Source of the DNA: Lampris incognitus
Taxonomy: Eukaryota; Chordata; Actinopteri; Lampriformes; Lampridae
Assembly (NCBI RefSeq): GCF_029633865.1
Contig: NC_079214.1
Coordinates: forward strand, 20,726,450 to 20,790,449
Reading direction: 5' to 3'
DNA: 64,000 bases
Shown piece after piece: positions 36,548-45,754 of the stretch. Every line of letters begins with the position of its first letter. Position 1 is the stretch's first letter. The position numbers and the translations under genes are program-made. Under the pieces are notes generated by a model. It made no database searches. It had not been told where the DNA came from and worked only from the letters and a program-made list of their open reading frames with translations.

Positions 36548-37846
36548 ATATATACACTCATTGAACACTTTATTAGGAACACCTGTACACCTACTTGTAA
36601 TGATCTAATCAGCCAATCATGTGGCAGTAGTGCAATGCCTAAAATCATGCCAACAACAGCTCAGGGGCTTCTCTTAATGTTCACATCAACCATCAGAATG
36701 GGAGGAAAATATGATCTCAGTGATTTCGATCGTGGCATGTTTGTTGGTGCCAGATGGGCTGGTTTGAGTATTTCTGTAACTGTGGATCTCCTGGGATTTT
36801 CCCGCACAACAGTCTCTACAGAGTTTACTCAGAATGGTGTGAAAAATGAAAAAAAAAATCCAGTGAGAGGCAGTTTTGCAGACAAAAACACTTTGAGAGA
36901 GGTCGACGGAGAATGGCCAGACTGGTTCGAACCGATAGAAAGGCTACTGTAACTCAGATTAACCAATTTCAGCCTCAGGGATGAATAAAGTATTCTGATT
37001 CCGATTCTGATCACCACTCTGTAAAATTGTGGTGAGCAGAAAAGCATCTCAGAATGCACAACGCATCGAACCTTGAGGCGGATGGGCTACAACAGCAGAA
37101 GACCACTTCTGTCAGCCAAGAACAGAAAGCTTAGGCTGCAGTGGGCACAGGCTCACCAAAACAACTGAAGACTGGAAAAACATAGCCTGGTCTGATGAAT
37201 CTGAATTTCTCCTGAGGCACACAGATGGCAGGGTCAGAATTTGGCACAAACAGCATGAAACCATGGACCCAACCTGCATTGTGTCAACAGTCCAGGCTGG
37301 CGGTGGTGGTGTAATGGTGTTGGGAATGTATTCTTGGCACACTTTTGGCCCATTAATACCAATCACTCATCGGTTGAATGCCACAGCCTATTTGAGTATT
37401 TTTGCATGTGCATTCCTTCATGGCCACAATTTACCTGTCTTCTAATGGCTACTTCCAGCATGATAAATGCACCATGTCATAAAGCAGAAGTCGTTTCAAA
37501 CTAGTTTCATGAACATACTACGCTTTTTCTAAGCCAAAAGGCCGAGAAGCAATTAGCTTCATGAATATGACAATGAGTTCAATGTTCTTCAGTGGCCTTC
37601 CCAGTCACCGGATCTGAATCCAATGTAACACCTTTGGGATGTGGTAGAATGGGTGATTCACAGTATGAATGTGCAGCTAACAAATCTGACAAATTGTGCA
37701 ATGCAATCATGTCAACATGGACCAGAATCTCAGAGGAATGTTTCCAACAACTTGTGGAATCCATGCCATGAAGAATTTAGGCTTTTTGAGAGCAAAGAGA
37801 AGCCCTACTCACTATTAGCATAGTGTTCTTAATAACGTGCTCGGTG
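36548..37846 (+). mobile_element. Tc1-like transposon, decayed (AGGAACACCTGTAC end type)
   Basis: Left end 'cactcattgaacactttatt' then 'aggaacacctgtaca'; right end near 37825-37845 carries the inverse 'gtgttcttaataacgtgctc'. The plus strand between them is a decayed transposase. A short LINE-tail insertion (36963-37013, 'gggatgaataaagtattctg') interrupts it. The right end runs into a TG microsatellite. Confidence 0.8.
36691..37800 (+). pseudogene. Tc1-like transposase pseudogene
   Basis: Recognisable from MGGKYDLSDFDRGMFVGARW and AGLSISVTVDLLGFSRTTV at the N-terminus, through DNA equivalent to 'WSDESxF' near 37190 and '[11 protein letters not shown]' near 37590-37620. Multiple frameshifts, an in-frame TGA, a 50-bp foreign insertion at 36963 and a duplicated stretch near 37500-37560 ('catgaacatactacg ... 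catgaatatgaca') destroy the gene. Confidence 0.8.
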
Positions 37847-37862
37847 TGTGTGTGTGTGTGTG

Positions 37863-37951
<89 letters not shown>
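37844..37951. repeat. (TG)n microsatellite
   Basis: About 53 TG units, with one AGTT interruption near 37862. It joins the end of the Tc1-like element to the head of a SINE. Confidence 0.96.
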
Positions 37952-37952
<1 letters not shown>

Positions 37953-37954
<2 letters not shown>

Positions 37955-38325
37955 GGCAGCACAGTCTTGCAGTGGTTAGCACGGTTGCCTCACAGCAAGA
38001 AGTTCCTGGGTTTGAGCCCTGGGGTTGTCCGACTTTGGGGGGGTTGTCCCAGGTCATCCTCTGTGTGGTGTTTGCATGTTCTCCCCGTGTCTGCGTGGGT
38101 TTCCTCCGGGTGCTCTGGTTTTCTCCCACAGTCCAAAGACATGTAGGTCAGGTGAATTGACCGTACTAAGTTGTCCCCAGGTGTGAGTGTGTCGGTCCTG
38201 TGATGGACTGGCGGACTGTCCAGGGTGTCTCCCCACCTGCCACCCAATGACTGCTGGGATAGACTCCAGCATCCCTGTGACCCTGAGTAGGATAAGCACT
38301 TTGGATAATGGATGGATGGATATCC
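37953..38325 (+). mobile_element. second SINE family, full-length copy
   Basis: Head 'ggcagcacagtcttgcagtg', B box 'gggtttgagcc', body 'gtttgcatgttctccccgtg', 3' region 'ggataagcactttggataat' and a (GGAT)n tail. Same family as 33748-34113. Confidence 0.85.
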
Positions 38326-38545
38326 ATCCATTATCCATCACAGGGCTGACACACACACACATTCACACCTAGGGACAATTTAGTACAGCTGATTCACCTG
38401 ACCTACATGTCCTTGGACTGTGGGAGGAAACTGGAGCACCTGGAGGAAACCCACGCAGACATGGGGAGAACATGCAAACTCCACACAGAGCATGACCCGG
38501 CACGGTGGCGTAGTGGTTATCGCGGTCGCCTCACAGCAAGAAGGT
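38326..38545 (-). mobile_element. second SINE family fragments, head-to-head
   Basis: 38326-38495 is a minus-strand internal fragment ('ccacagtccaaggacatgt' read on minus). It abuts a plus-strand head fragment at 38499-38545 ('ggcacggtggcgtagtggtt'), followed by a TG run. Insertions or rearrangement scrambled the order. Confidence 0.7.
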
Positions 38546-38553
38546 ATAAGAAG

Positions 38554-38555
<2 letters not shown>

Positions 38556-38591
<36 letters not shown>
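38556..38591. repeat. (TG)n microsatellite
   Basis: About 18 TG units; a (TA)n run follows at about 38744-38776. Confidence 0.93.
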
Positions 38592-38593
<2 letters not shown>

Positions 38594-38632
38594 ATATATA
38601 TTAAACTTTGTTAAAAGAAACACTCAGCGTTA

Positions 38633-38744
38633 GGGAAAGTGCTCAACAAATAAGGAGCAAAATAATCCAGTGAATCAAGTAAATTCTTTATGAGACAGTA
38701 CAAGCCTGTTTCATGCCATGAGCAATCATCAGCTGTCAATAAAC

Positions 38745-38778
<34 letters not shown>

Positions 38779-39110
38779 CATTTTTTCCAGAAACTATCAG
38801 TGCATCCATCTATTATCCAAACCACTTATCCTGCTCGCAGCATCACGGGGATGCTGGAGTCTATCCCAGGAGTCATTGGGCGGCAGGCGGGGAGACATAA
38901 AAGTGCTCAACAAATGAGGAGCGGAATATTAAAATAGATGTGGAGGAAAAAACTTTAATGCATATCAGTACAAGTTTGTTTCGTGCGTTGTGCATTTACC
39001 AGCTGCCAGTGTGATTAAATGTGATTAAAATTTAATTTAAGTTTAAATTCAAGAATTTACTTGACTCACTGGATTATTTTGCTCCTTATTTGTTGAGCAC
39101 TTTTCCTACA
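38633..39110. mobile_element. inverted-repeat unit, probable Penelope-like 3' ends
   Basis: 'gtgctcaacaaataaggagc' with 'aataatccagtgaatcaagt' at 38640-38685 is repeated inverted at 39050-39105. 'cagtacaagcctgtttcatg' (38697) and 'cagtacaagtttgtttcgtg' (38965) are further copies. The centre holds a (TA)n run and a minus-strand SINE tail fragment (38799-38898). The tail-to-tail layout resembles the Penelope-like remnant at 8394-9310, but no protein domain remains. Confidence 0.5.
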
Positions 39111-39153
39111 GTTGAGGGTTTCTTTTAATGAAGTTATATATATATGTATAACT

Positions 39154-39159
<6 letters not shown>

Positions 39160-39238
<79 letters not shown>
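39160..39238. repeat. (CA)n microsatellite
   Basis: About 39 CA units. Confidence 0.95.
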
Positions 39239-39239
<1 letters not shown>

Positions 39240-39241
39240 TC

Positions 39242-39364
39242 CCTCTAAACCCGGTGTAGCTATACCCGGGTATAATCTGGCCTAGCCTAAAATATACCCC
39301 GGGGTATAAAATAGCCTAAACTTGGCGAGGGGGGGGTAATCTAGCCTGCTACACCGGGTCCTCT
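39242..39364. repeat. palindromic mini-element (MITE-like)
   Basis: Ends are inverted copies, 'aacccggtgtagc' and 'gctacaccgggt', enclosing further CCCGGGTATA / CCCCGGGGTATA palindromic blocks. It has no coding capacity. Confidence 0.55.
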
Positions 39365-39399
39365 ACCAGAGGCCTGGGAGTTTGTGTTCTGCCCTGTAT

Positions 39400-39760
39400 C
39401 TTAGCTGCTCCTGGGACTTCTCATTTTCCACACTCTCTCCAATTCCTTCTCTAGCCCTTGGTATTTCTCTAGCTTCTCATATTCCTTCTTCTTGATGTTG
39501 CTGTCACTTGTGATGCTGCATCTACCATCACTGCAGTTTTCTGTTCCTTGTCTAATACCAAAAGGTTTTGTTCGTTGCCCAGTGTGTTCTCTGTCTGGAT
39601 CTGGAAGTCCCACACGATTTCAGCCCTGTCATTTTCAACCACCCTTTGTGATGTGTACTTGTGTCCAATTGTGATGAGTTTCCTCTTAACTGTGTTTGAA
39701 TATTGGGTACCAAGTTGACCCTCAGTGAGTGTGGATGTTGGTCTTTCAGGCAAGATTTAT
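39400..39760 (-). pseudogene. LINE C-terminal relic (restriction-like endonuclease type)
   Basis: Minus strand segments VVENDRAEIVWDFQIQTE, NLLVLDKEQKTAVMVDAA and NIKKKEYEKLEKYQGLEKEL lie in two frames. This order (DFQIQT, VVDKEQK...DVA, KKEYEKLEKYQGLKE) is what I recall from the C-terminal endonuclease region of non-LTR retroelements common in fishes (Rex6/R4-like). Frameshifts and stops make it non-functional; the reverse transcriptase is not present here. Confidence 0.6.
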
Positions 39761-40041
39761 GGTTCCGTGTTATGGTGACCATGGTGCCCCAATGTATACG
39801 GCATAGCTTTTGGCTTATACTGCTGTGTAGACACAACCCATAGACTGTTATAGCACCGAAAAACTCAGGGGTGGGCAATTTTATCCGGAATGGGCTGGTG
39901 TGGGGGCAGGTTTGATGGTATTTCATGCATGCTGCACCATAGCATGAAGACAAATCAGGTGTAAAAATAATTAATGTATCGTGTTTACGTTCTCTGACAT
40001 TCCCTACTAACAAAGGCAGTGAAGAGAGGGTGTGTAAAGGA

Positions 40042-41284
40042 TGTTAAGGAATTTTCTGACTCTCCCACAGAATCTGACTCAACTTAGTGTGAACGGGTTA
40101 CAGTTAGGGGATTTGTGTTGGGGGCTGGGGAGCTAGGGTTAGGGGGTTACGGTTGGGGGGGATTTAGGGGTTAGGGTTAGCCTAGTCTCGCGATACCAGA
40201 CAATTGGAGCTCTCCGCCTACCAGTCGTCTGGGGATTTCTAAATGCAAGATAGTTGCTAGATTGCGGCGAGAACGGCCGCTAACAAGCCTGCGCCCCTTA
40301 CATTTGGCAAGGACACGCCTTACCGGAAACTATGCTCCCTCCCCATCCGCCTCCGTAGGGAGACAAACTGGAGACGTAGCGAGTCACTTCGCAACGCGGA
40401 GAGAGCTTTTTAAAACATTGAAAACGGATGTCCCGAGTAACGTTAGATCATTTGATTCAGTTTTATCGAACGTGTGCTCAGTCCACAAGATTGGCGCAAT
40501 TAGGGATTTACAGCGGCTTTGTTTAAAACTTTTAACCCAGGACAAGAAAGACGTGTTTGCTTGTTTACCAACTGGTTACGGGAAAAGCTTGGTCTGTCAA
40601 GCCTGGCCAGCTGTCTGCGACTTGTTCTCCGCACAGGGGCAGAAATCTATGGGGCTGGTCATACGCCCTCTGCTGTCGATAATGGAGGAGCAGGTGCAGT
40701 TTCTGAAAGCTAAAGGCTTTCCTGCCGCATACGCGGGACAAAGCGAGGACAGCGATGGCCAGATCGCCGCCGGTGGTTCCGCCCTTGTGTTGGGCACACC
40801 AGAAACTTTTGTTGGCCAAGCAAAGCGGAGACGGCCTCTACACACACCGTCATTTCGGGAGCGGCTGGTTGGAGTGGCTGTTGACGAAGTACACACTGTA
40901 GTGCAATGGTGAGTTTGATACCATGATTAATGTTAGCTCGCCGACTGTCTGTTGTCTGTCTAGTTTTGTTCGGTGACTGCGCCTGAGCCATCCTATAACG
41001 CAAGTATTGCTGGTACGACAGCGTCTACAAGCACGCGACCTCTGCATGTCACCGCCCCAATGTGACGGCTCCGCCCTAAAGACTTTGGATTGGTTCTGCA
41101 ATTAACGTTTTTTTAACTAATTGTTTCCACCCAGTTTTAGCAACGAAAGCTGGGAGAATGTGCTCAGTCTCTAGCTGAGCGAAGCGTTTAAGAGACTGAC
41201 TTGTGAGTCTAGGGTTAGCCTAACCTAACCTAGCCTAGCCAAGGGGAGTCGGATTCTGCAGGGAAGTCAGAAAATTCTATAACA
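40042..41284 (+). mobile_element. TIR-bounded unit carrying a RecQ-like helicase exon
   Basis: Left 44 bp (40042-40085) and right 44 bp (41241-41284) are inverted copies with few mismatches; the shared core is GAATTTTCTGACT then CAGAATC. Inside them, GGGTTAG-type repeats on the left (40130-40185) and CCTAACC-type repeats on the right (41205-41235) extend the inverted symmetry. No transposase is visible within 1.24 kb, so this is either a non-autonomous transposon or a deletion derivative that captured helicase sequence. Confidence 0.65.
40262..40908 (+). CDS. RecQ-like DEXH helicase N-terminal exon (partial)
   Basis: Superfamily 2 helicases of the RecQ group unwind DNA with ATP. The 216-codon frame shows the start of the ATPase core: a RecQ-like lead (AIRDLQRLCLKLL), Walker A LPTGYGKS at residues 102-109, motif Ia-like LVIRPLLSIMEEQ, TPE at 180-182, and Walker B DEVH at 208-211 followed by TVVQW. 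It ends at donor CAATG|GTGAGT. Full RecQ proteins need about 400 more residues (motifs III-VI, zinc and winged-helix domains); I find none before the right TIR. Residues 1-60 look unrelated and the true start is uncertain. It is open over the whole region, so it may be young or, less likely, an exon of a longer gene. Similar RecQ-like frames are scattered in fish genomes and are often linked to transposons. Confidence 0.7.
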
Positions 41285-42195
41285 CTGGCACTGGAAACAC
41301 AGGTAAGTGGCCCAAATAAACCGATCAAAACTCTTCGGCACGGTGGCCCAGTGGTTAGCACTGCTGCCTCACAGCAAGAAGGTCCTGCATTTCTGTGAAT
41401 GTTCTCCCTTCTTTTTTTCCCCTTTTCTCAGCACCCGACTCGTGTTTACGAAATCAGTCGTGTTACCGTGCAGCCGACATTGTTTCCCCTCCCTCGCGGT
41501 GAGCAGCGAGGTGGAGCATGCACAACGTAACGATGCAATATCGATAATGAAACAATCTGAATAATTTGTAAGATTTTCAACTTGACCATGCATAATGGAA
41601 TTGACTCAGAGGAATTTCATTTTAGAAGTGTGTTGGGTCAAGAACAGACATAAAAAATACAATTAAAAGAACAAAATGAAAACCTGCAGGATTGCAGGCC
41701 AGATGCGAGGCCCTGGAGGTGCGAGGCCCTGTGTGGTTGCACACTTCGCATAGTCCATGCGACGGTTCTGGTTGTCGCTGAGCAGCCATTACTGCTGCGC
41801 TTTTGATGATGCAGTCTTACTATGTATGTCATGTGCACAGGGAAGCGTTTTATTCACATACACCGATTCTGGTTTTCTTTTGTTTACTTTTAGAAAATTA
41901 CTTCAAATTTGCACAACATTTGGACTTAAACATAACTTTCCTCAATCAATTCTTGGATAGACCATGATTTTATGGATAACTTCCAAAGCTTTAAAAGTTA
42001 TAGCCCCAGTATATAATTCAGAGCTCAAATCCCTTTATGTAAAATGATGAAGTCTAATCTCAGTGGATGAAGCCTTCTGGACTATCCCACAGTCCAGACT
42101 GAAGTCTAAAGACGATCATGCATTATTAACAAAGAGTCCCACAGTCTGGACTAACCTATGTATGTATGTATGTATTTATGTATGTATGTACTATG
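41285..42195. other. gene-free stretch with a SINE head fragment
   Basis: 41337-41390 is a plus-strand head of the second SINE family ('ggcacggtggcccagtggtt'). A short (TATG)n lies at about 42158-42190. Nothing else is recognised. Confidence 0.55.
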
Positions 42196-42572
42196 TGTTG
42201 TGGCGAGCTGGCAAAAAGGAGAAAAAGAAGGAGGCAAGAGGCAGAGATCTTGTTTTAAATGGCAGCTCCCATGTCTCTACACTGCACGACCCCGGAAGTG
42301 CTCTTTTATTTGCCCCCAACATGGTTGCCAAACAATGGCTTTCCCCGCCAAGGTCACTATTAAAAACATCAGTCTTAGTCACGGTCCTACAGTCAGTAAA
42401 ATGGTCATCTACCCAATCCGAGTCGAACCCCCAAACAAACAACCACAATAACCAAAACATGAACGCTAAAACAACAATTTGAACACGAATGTTAACAGTC
42501 CCATCAGCCCCTTGCGCTCCTCCAGCACAGAACCGCCGACAGTCACAGTGACCGGCTCCCCCAGTTGCTACA
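42196..42572 (-). repeat. 3' LTR of the minus-strand Ty3/gypsy element
   Basis: A 377-bp LTR reading TGTAGCAACTGG ... GCCACAACA on the minus strand, i.e. TGT...ACA ends. It is preceded by a purine-rich tract (AGGTGGGGGCTATG) and contains AATAAA on the minus strand near 42310. Confidence 0.75.
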
Positions 42573-42599
42573 TAGCCCCCACCTGAGGGATCAGTCGTC

Positions 42600-43542
42600 T
42601 TCGACGACCCCATCACCCAATACATAGTCCCTCAAATGTCCTGGGTGCCGTTGCTGGTGAACAGGCTGCCTGGGGCTCACAGGAAGTGCCACTTGGGGAG
42701 ATCCCCATCTTGCAAACGGAACTACATGCCCATACCTTGTCCCCTCACATGAAGGCCTACCCAAGGCACCATGTGTCATGGACCCTCTTCTGCCGCACTC
42801 CAGATCTGGCCTGGGCTCAGCGGGTGCAGCTCCACTTGACGTTGATAGCCAGGCCATTAGAACTGGCCCCTGAGGTGGTGGAGGGTCTTGGCGTTCCCAT
42901 AGTGTCCCGCCTCCACCAAGCCACAGACCATCTGGAGCACATGGGAACGGAGCACATAGGGCACCAATAGCTGCAGGAAGTCATTCCCTCATCCAGGAGC
43001 TTGCCCCATTGAGAGTGGTAGGCCTTTACCTCGGGACCCAGCACTGACACATCTGTCCACTCGGGGGGGCCACCCCATCTTCAGCCAGCCCCTCACCAGT
43101 GCCAGGGTAATGTCTGCCTCCGGATGTTGCCTCAGTTGCCGTGTGGTCAATAGGAACCACCTCTCCTTATTGCTGGCGGTCTGGACGGCTGTCATCGTTA
43201 GCGTCATCTGGCCCTGTTCCTCTTGCAGCTGGCAGTAGCACACTTCAATGCTACACTGGGGCTCTGTGCCTGCTGAGTGGTGGTGGCTTGGCGACTGGCT
43301 TGCTGGTCCCTGAGACTGCTCCTTCCCCTGGCTGGACTGGAGTGCCACGGTCTTCGTGCCAAGGGTGAAGGTTTCCTCTGACACATTAACACGGGATCCC
43401 CAGCGGGTCAGCAGCTCCAGGCTGATGATGCACAGGTCTTGGATGTTGGCGAGCCAGAACTCATGCGCCAGCTTCTGGTCCCCAGCCCAGCCTCGCAGTG
43501 ACTTCTTCCATCTCATGCCAGCCTTTTCTCCTGTCACCATCA
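42600..43542 (-). pseudogene. gypsy pol pseudogene, lower half (protease end and integrase zinc region)
   Basis: Begins with the second half of the protease, VMVTGEKAGMRWKKSL and HEFWLANIQDLCIISLELLT, then jumps (RT lost) to EADITLALVRGWLKMGWPP and GPEVKAYHSQWGKLL, the lead of the integrase. GLVEAGHYGNAKTLHHLRGQ follows in another frame and preserves the H-x-H part of the integrase zinc finger. Stops and frameshifts abound. The protein processed and integrated the element; here it is dead. Confidence 0.75.
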
Positions 43543-43545
43543 CAC

Positions 43546-44082
43546 TCCTCTCCCTGATGATCTGTGGGATGCAGTTTTGGATCAGGTACACTCTTGCTCT
43601 TCATGCAGTAGATTTGGGCTTATTCACTTTAAGATTGTTCACCGTGCCCACCTTACCAAAGCTAAATTGGCCAAAATTTACCCCAACATTGACCTCACTT
43701 GTGACAGATGTAAACAGGCACAGCTACGTTGTTGCATATGTTCTGGATATGCCCTGATCTACATACATTTTGGTCAGCAATATTTAAATCCTTAAGCAAA
43801 ATTTTCAGGACAACTATTAATCCGCATCTTTTAATTGCCATAATAGGTGTGAGACCAGAAGTCTTTGACTGGCCATCTACCATGCAAAAATTGGTGGCCT
43901 TTACTATATTACTAGCTCAGCGCCTAATACTCTTAAATTGGAAGAACTCAAGGCCCGCATCTAATGTCAGATGGCTCAGGGATATTATGTTTTATCTTAA
44001 GTTGGAGAAAATAAAATTTACCTTAAGGGGTAACAGGGACAAGTTAAAAAAAAGTCTGGATGCCTTTTCTGACTTAGTTTGA
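43546..44082 (+). pseudogene. L1/Tx1-like ORF2 C-terminus (truncated)
   Basis: Encodes the C-terminal tail of an L1-type ORF2 protein: LIHFKIVHRAHLTKAKLAKI, CDRCKQA, LHTFWSAIFKSLSKIFRTT, GVRPEVFDWPSTMQKLVAF and LNWKNSRPASNVRWLRDIM. The CDRC zinc-finger lead and 'HRAHLTKAKLAKIYP' are typical. At least one frameshift lies near 43725. Endonuclease and reverse transcriptase domains are missing because of 5' truncation. Confidence 0.82.
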
Positions 44083-44336
44083 CACTTGAACCAGTATAAC
44101 AGACTGGGATGCCTCTTGTCTTGAGTCAGCATGGCCCAACTACTAGTGTTGATTGTAAACCGAGAGATTCTCTGTGTATAGGTGAACAATGCTGATTATT
44201 TATTTTTATTGAACTCTTTTTTTGTGGGGGAGGGGTCTTTGGTTTAGTTCTGTGTAATTTCATTATTTCTTTAATCTGTATTTCTCCTTGCGGATCTGGG
44301 AATGTCGGGAGGGGGGTGGGAGGAGGTGAGGGGTTT

Positions 44337-44624
44337 TCATTCATTCATTCATCTTCAGCCACTTCTCCGGGGTAGGGTCGCAGTGGCAGCAAACTAAGAA
44401 GGGCACTCCAGACGTCCCTCTCCCCAGCAATGCCCTCCAGCTCCTCCTTGGGGACCCCAAGGCGTTCCCAGGCCAAATTGGACATGTAGTCCCTCCAGCG
44501 AGTTCTGGGTCTACCCCGGGGTCTCCTCCCAGTTGACCGTGCCCGGTAAACCTCCAAAGGAAGACGCCCAGGAGGCATCCTAATCAGATGCCCGAACCAC
44601 CTCAGCTGGCTCCTTTCGACACGA
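44337..44624 (-). mobile_element. second LINE fragment nested inside the L1-like LINE
   Basis: A minus-strand 3' fragment with (ATTC)n/(GAAT)n at its 3' end, flanked by a perfect 13-bp duplication AGGTGAGGGGTTT (44324-44336 and 44625-44637). It encodes the RT C-terminal signature GRRPRGRPRTRWRDYMSNLA, then WERLGVPKEELEGIAGERDV and WSALLSLLP, a motif string frequent in teleost LINEs. The open reading is continuous for 77 codons. Confidence 0.88.
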
Positions 44625-44699
44625 AGGTGAGGGGTTTATTGTGTTTAATTATTCAATATGTGACTTGTTTATATATTAAAATTGTAAATGCCAATAAAC

Positions 44700-45350
44700 A
44701 TATTTTCTCCTGTCACCATCATTAGCTGGGTGTTGGTTGGTGACCATTCCACTGAGACTGGGCCGATGGTGCCCGGGAGGATGCCCGGTCACACCAGGGA
44801 AATGGTAGACCCCGTGTCTACCAGGGCCCGGCACGATCGACTTGTCGAGTTGGGAATCCAGATACAGTCCTTTGGTGTGACCTAGGCAGCCAACCAGAGT
44901 GCATTGGCCTCATGGGGGGGCTGGTGACTGATGTGGTGGTCCCCTCACTAGGCCACTCCGCTGCTGTTTCCCCACTGGCCGGGTGACTCTGGCTTTCGGC
45001 ACCAGTGCTGGGCAGTCGCGGGCTATGTAACCAGGCTTGTCACACTGGTAACAGCAGTCAGTTGGCTGGGGTAGACATTGCCTGGATGTTGGAGGCCATT
45101 GATGAGACTGCAGTGGTAGAAGCCGAACTTGATAGACCTCTTCTACCTCTTCCTCTTTATCATCGTCAGCCACGCTGACATGTGGTCAGACAGCGGGGGC
45201 CTTCTGTTGGGTAAGTCGCGTGGAGAGTACCGCCTCAGCCTATTCAGCTTCGCAGAGAGCCTCACTGAGGGACTGGGGCATGACGAGGCAGACATGCTGG
45301 ATATACCTTGCCAGAGGCCCCCTAGATGTTGAGGCCCTAGGCTTCAGCCT
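44700..45350 (-). pseudogene. gypsy gag end, zinc knuckle and protease start (pseudogene)
   Basis: Minus strand: gag C-terminus like HVCLVMPQSLSEALREAE with an in-frame stop, an acidic DDDKEEEVEEVYQV stretch, then a nucleocapsid knuckle CYQCDKPGYIARDCP. The usual histidine of CCHC is Tyr here (C-x2-C-x4-Y-x4-C), so zinc binding is probably lost. The protease follows with the active-site triad in ALVDTGSTISLV, then a stop, and is cut at MMVTGE by the LINE insertion. Confidence 0.8.
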
Positions 45351-45754
45351 GCCAAGCCTAAAGGTAAATCCAGCACTGATCACCTGCCTTGCCAGGATTG
45401 GTGCAAGCTACCAAGAGCTACCGGAGGCATTTTCAAACTAGCAGCTACAGCCGCTATCCATGGCTTACAGGCAGTCTGTGCACCAACATGTACGACTCAG
45501 CAATTGCACACTTTGTTAAAAAGGATCGCAGGATGGACTTTGTTTTCAAGTGATCTTAATTTGGTGAGTATGCAGCTTTTTTCAATAATTGGCTGTATTC
45601 TGCTTTCAGTGCTGTTCCCTCTTGTTCAGCGTGACATGACGTTCCGTGGGCCGAATACATCGACACCTACATGGGTGAATGGTGGATCCGTGGCAACGCG
45701 ATCCAGAGGTAAGTCTGCCATTTTCAGGCCCTCAAACCTCCCTCTCAAATTCCT
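45351..45754. other. unassigned stretch between two LTR-element relics
   Basis: No domain, LTR or SINE recognised on either strand. Confidence 0.4.

Larger units (their letters stand above)
43543..44702 (+). mobile_element. L1/Tx1-like LINE, 5'-truncated, inserted into the gypsy protease
   Basis: A perfect 19-bp target-site duplication, TTTTCTCCTGTCACCATCA, flanks it (43524-43542 and 44703-44721). The insert begins inside ORF2 and ends 'aatgccaataaacata'. It is itself interrupted at 44337-44624 by another LINE fragment. Confidence 0.9.
42196..45350 (-). mobile_element. Ty3/gypsy retrotransposon relic, interrupted by nested LINEs
   Basis: Minus-strand order: gag end and CCHC-type zinc knuckle (45350-44910), aspartic protease (44880-44703), LINE insertion (43543-44702), rest of protease (43542-43380), pol tail with the integrase zinc-binding region (43300-42770), 3' LTR (42572-42196). 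Reverse transcriptase and most RNase H are deleted, and the 5' LTR is not found. Confidence 0.8.

Noticed and set aside
42989-43591. A host protein of 200 residues on the minus strand
   Set aside because: It is a chimera: the first 15 codons read antisense through the L1-like insertion and the rest is the gypsy protease/pol relic.
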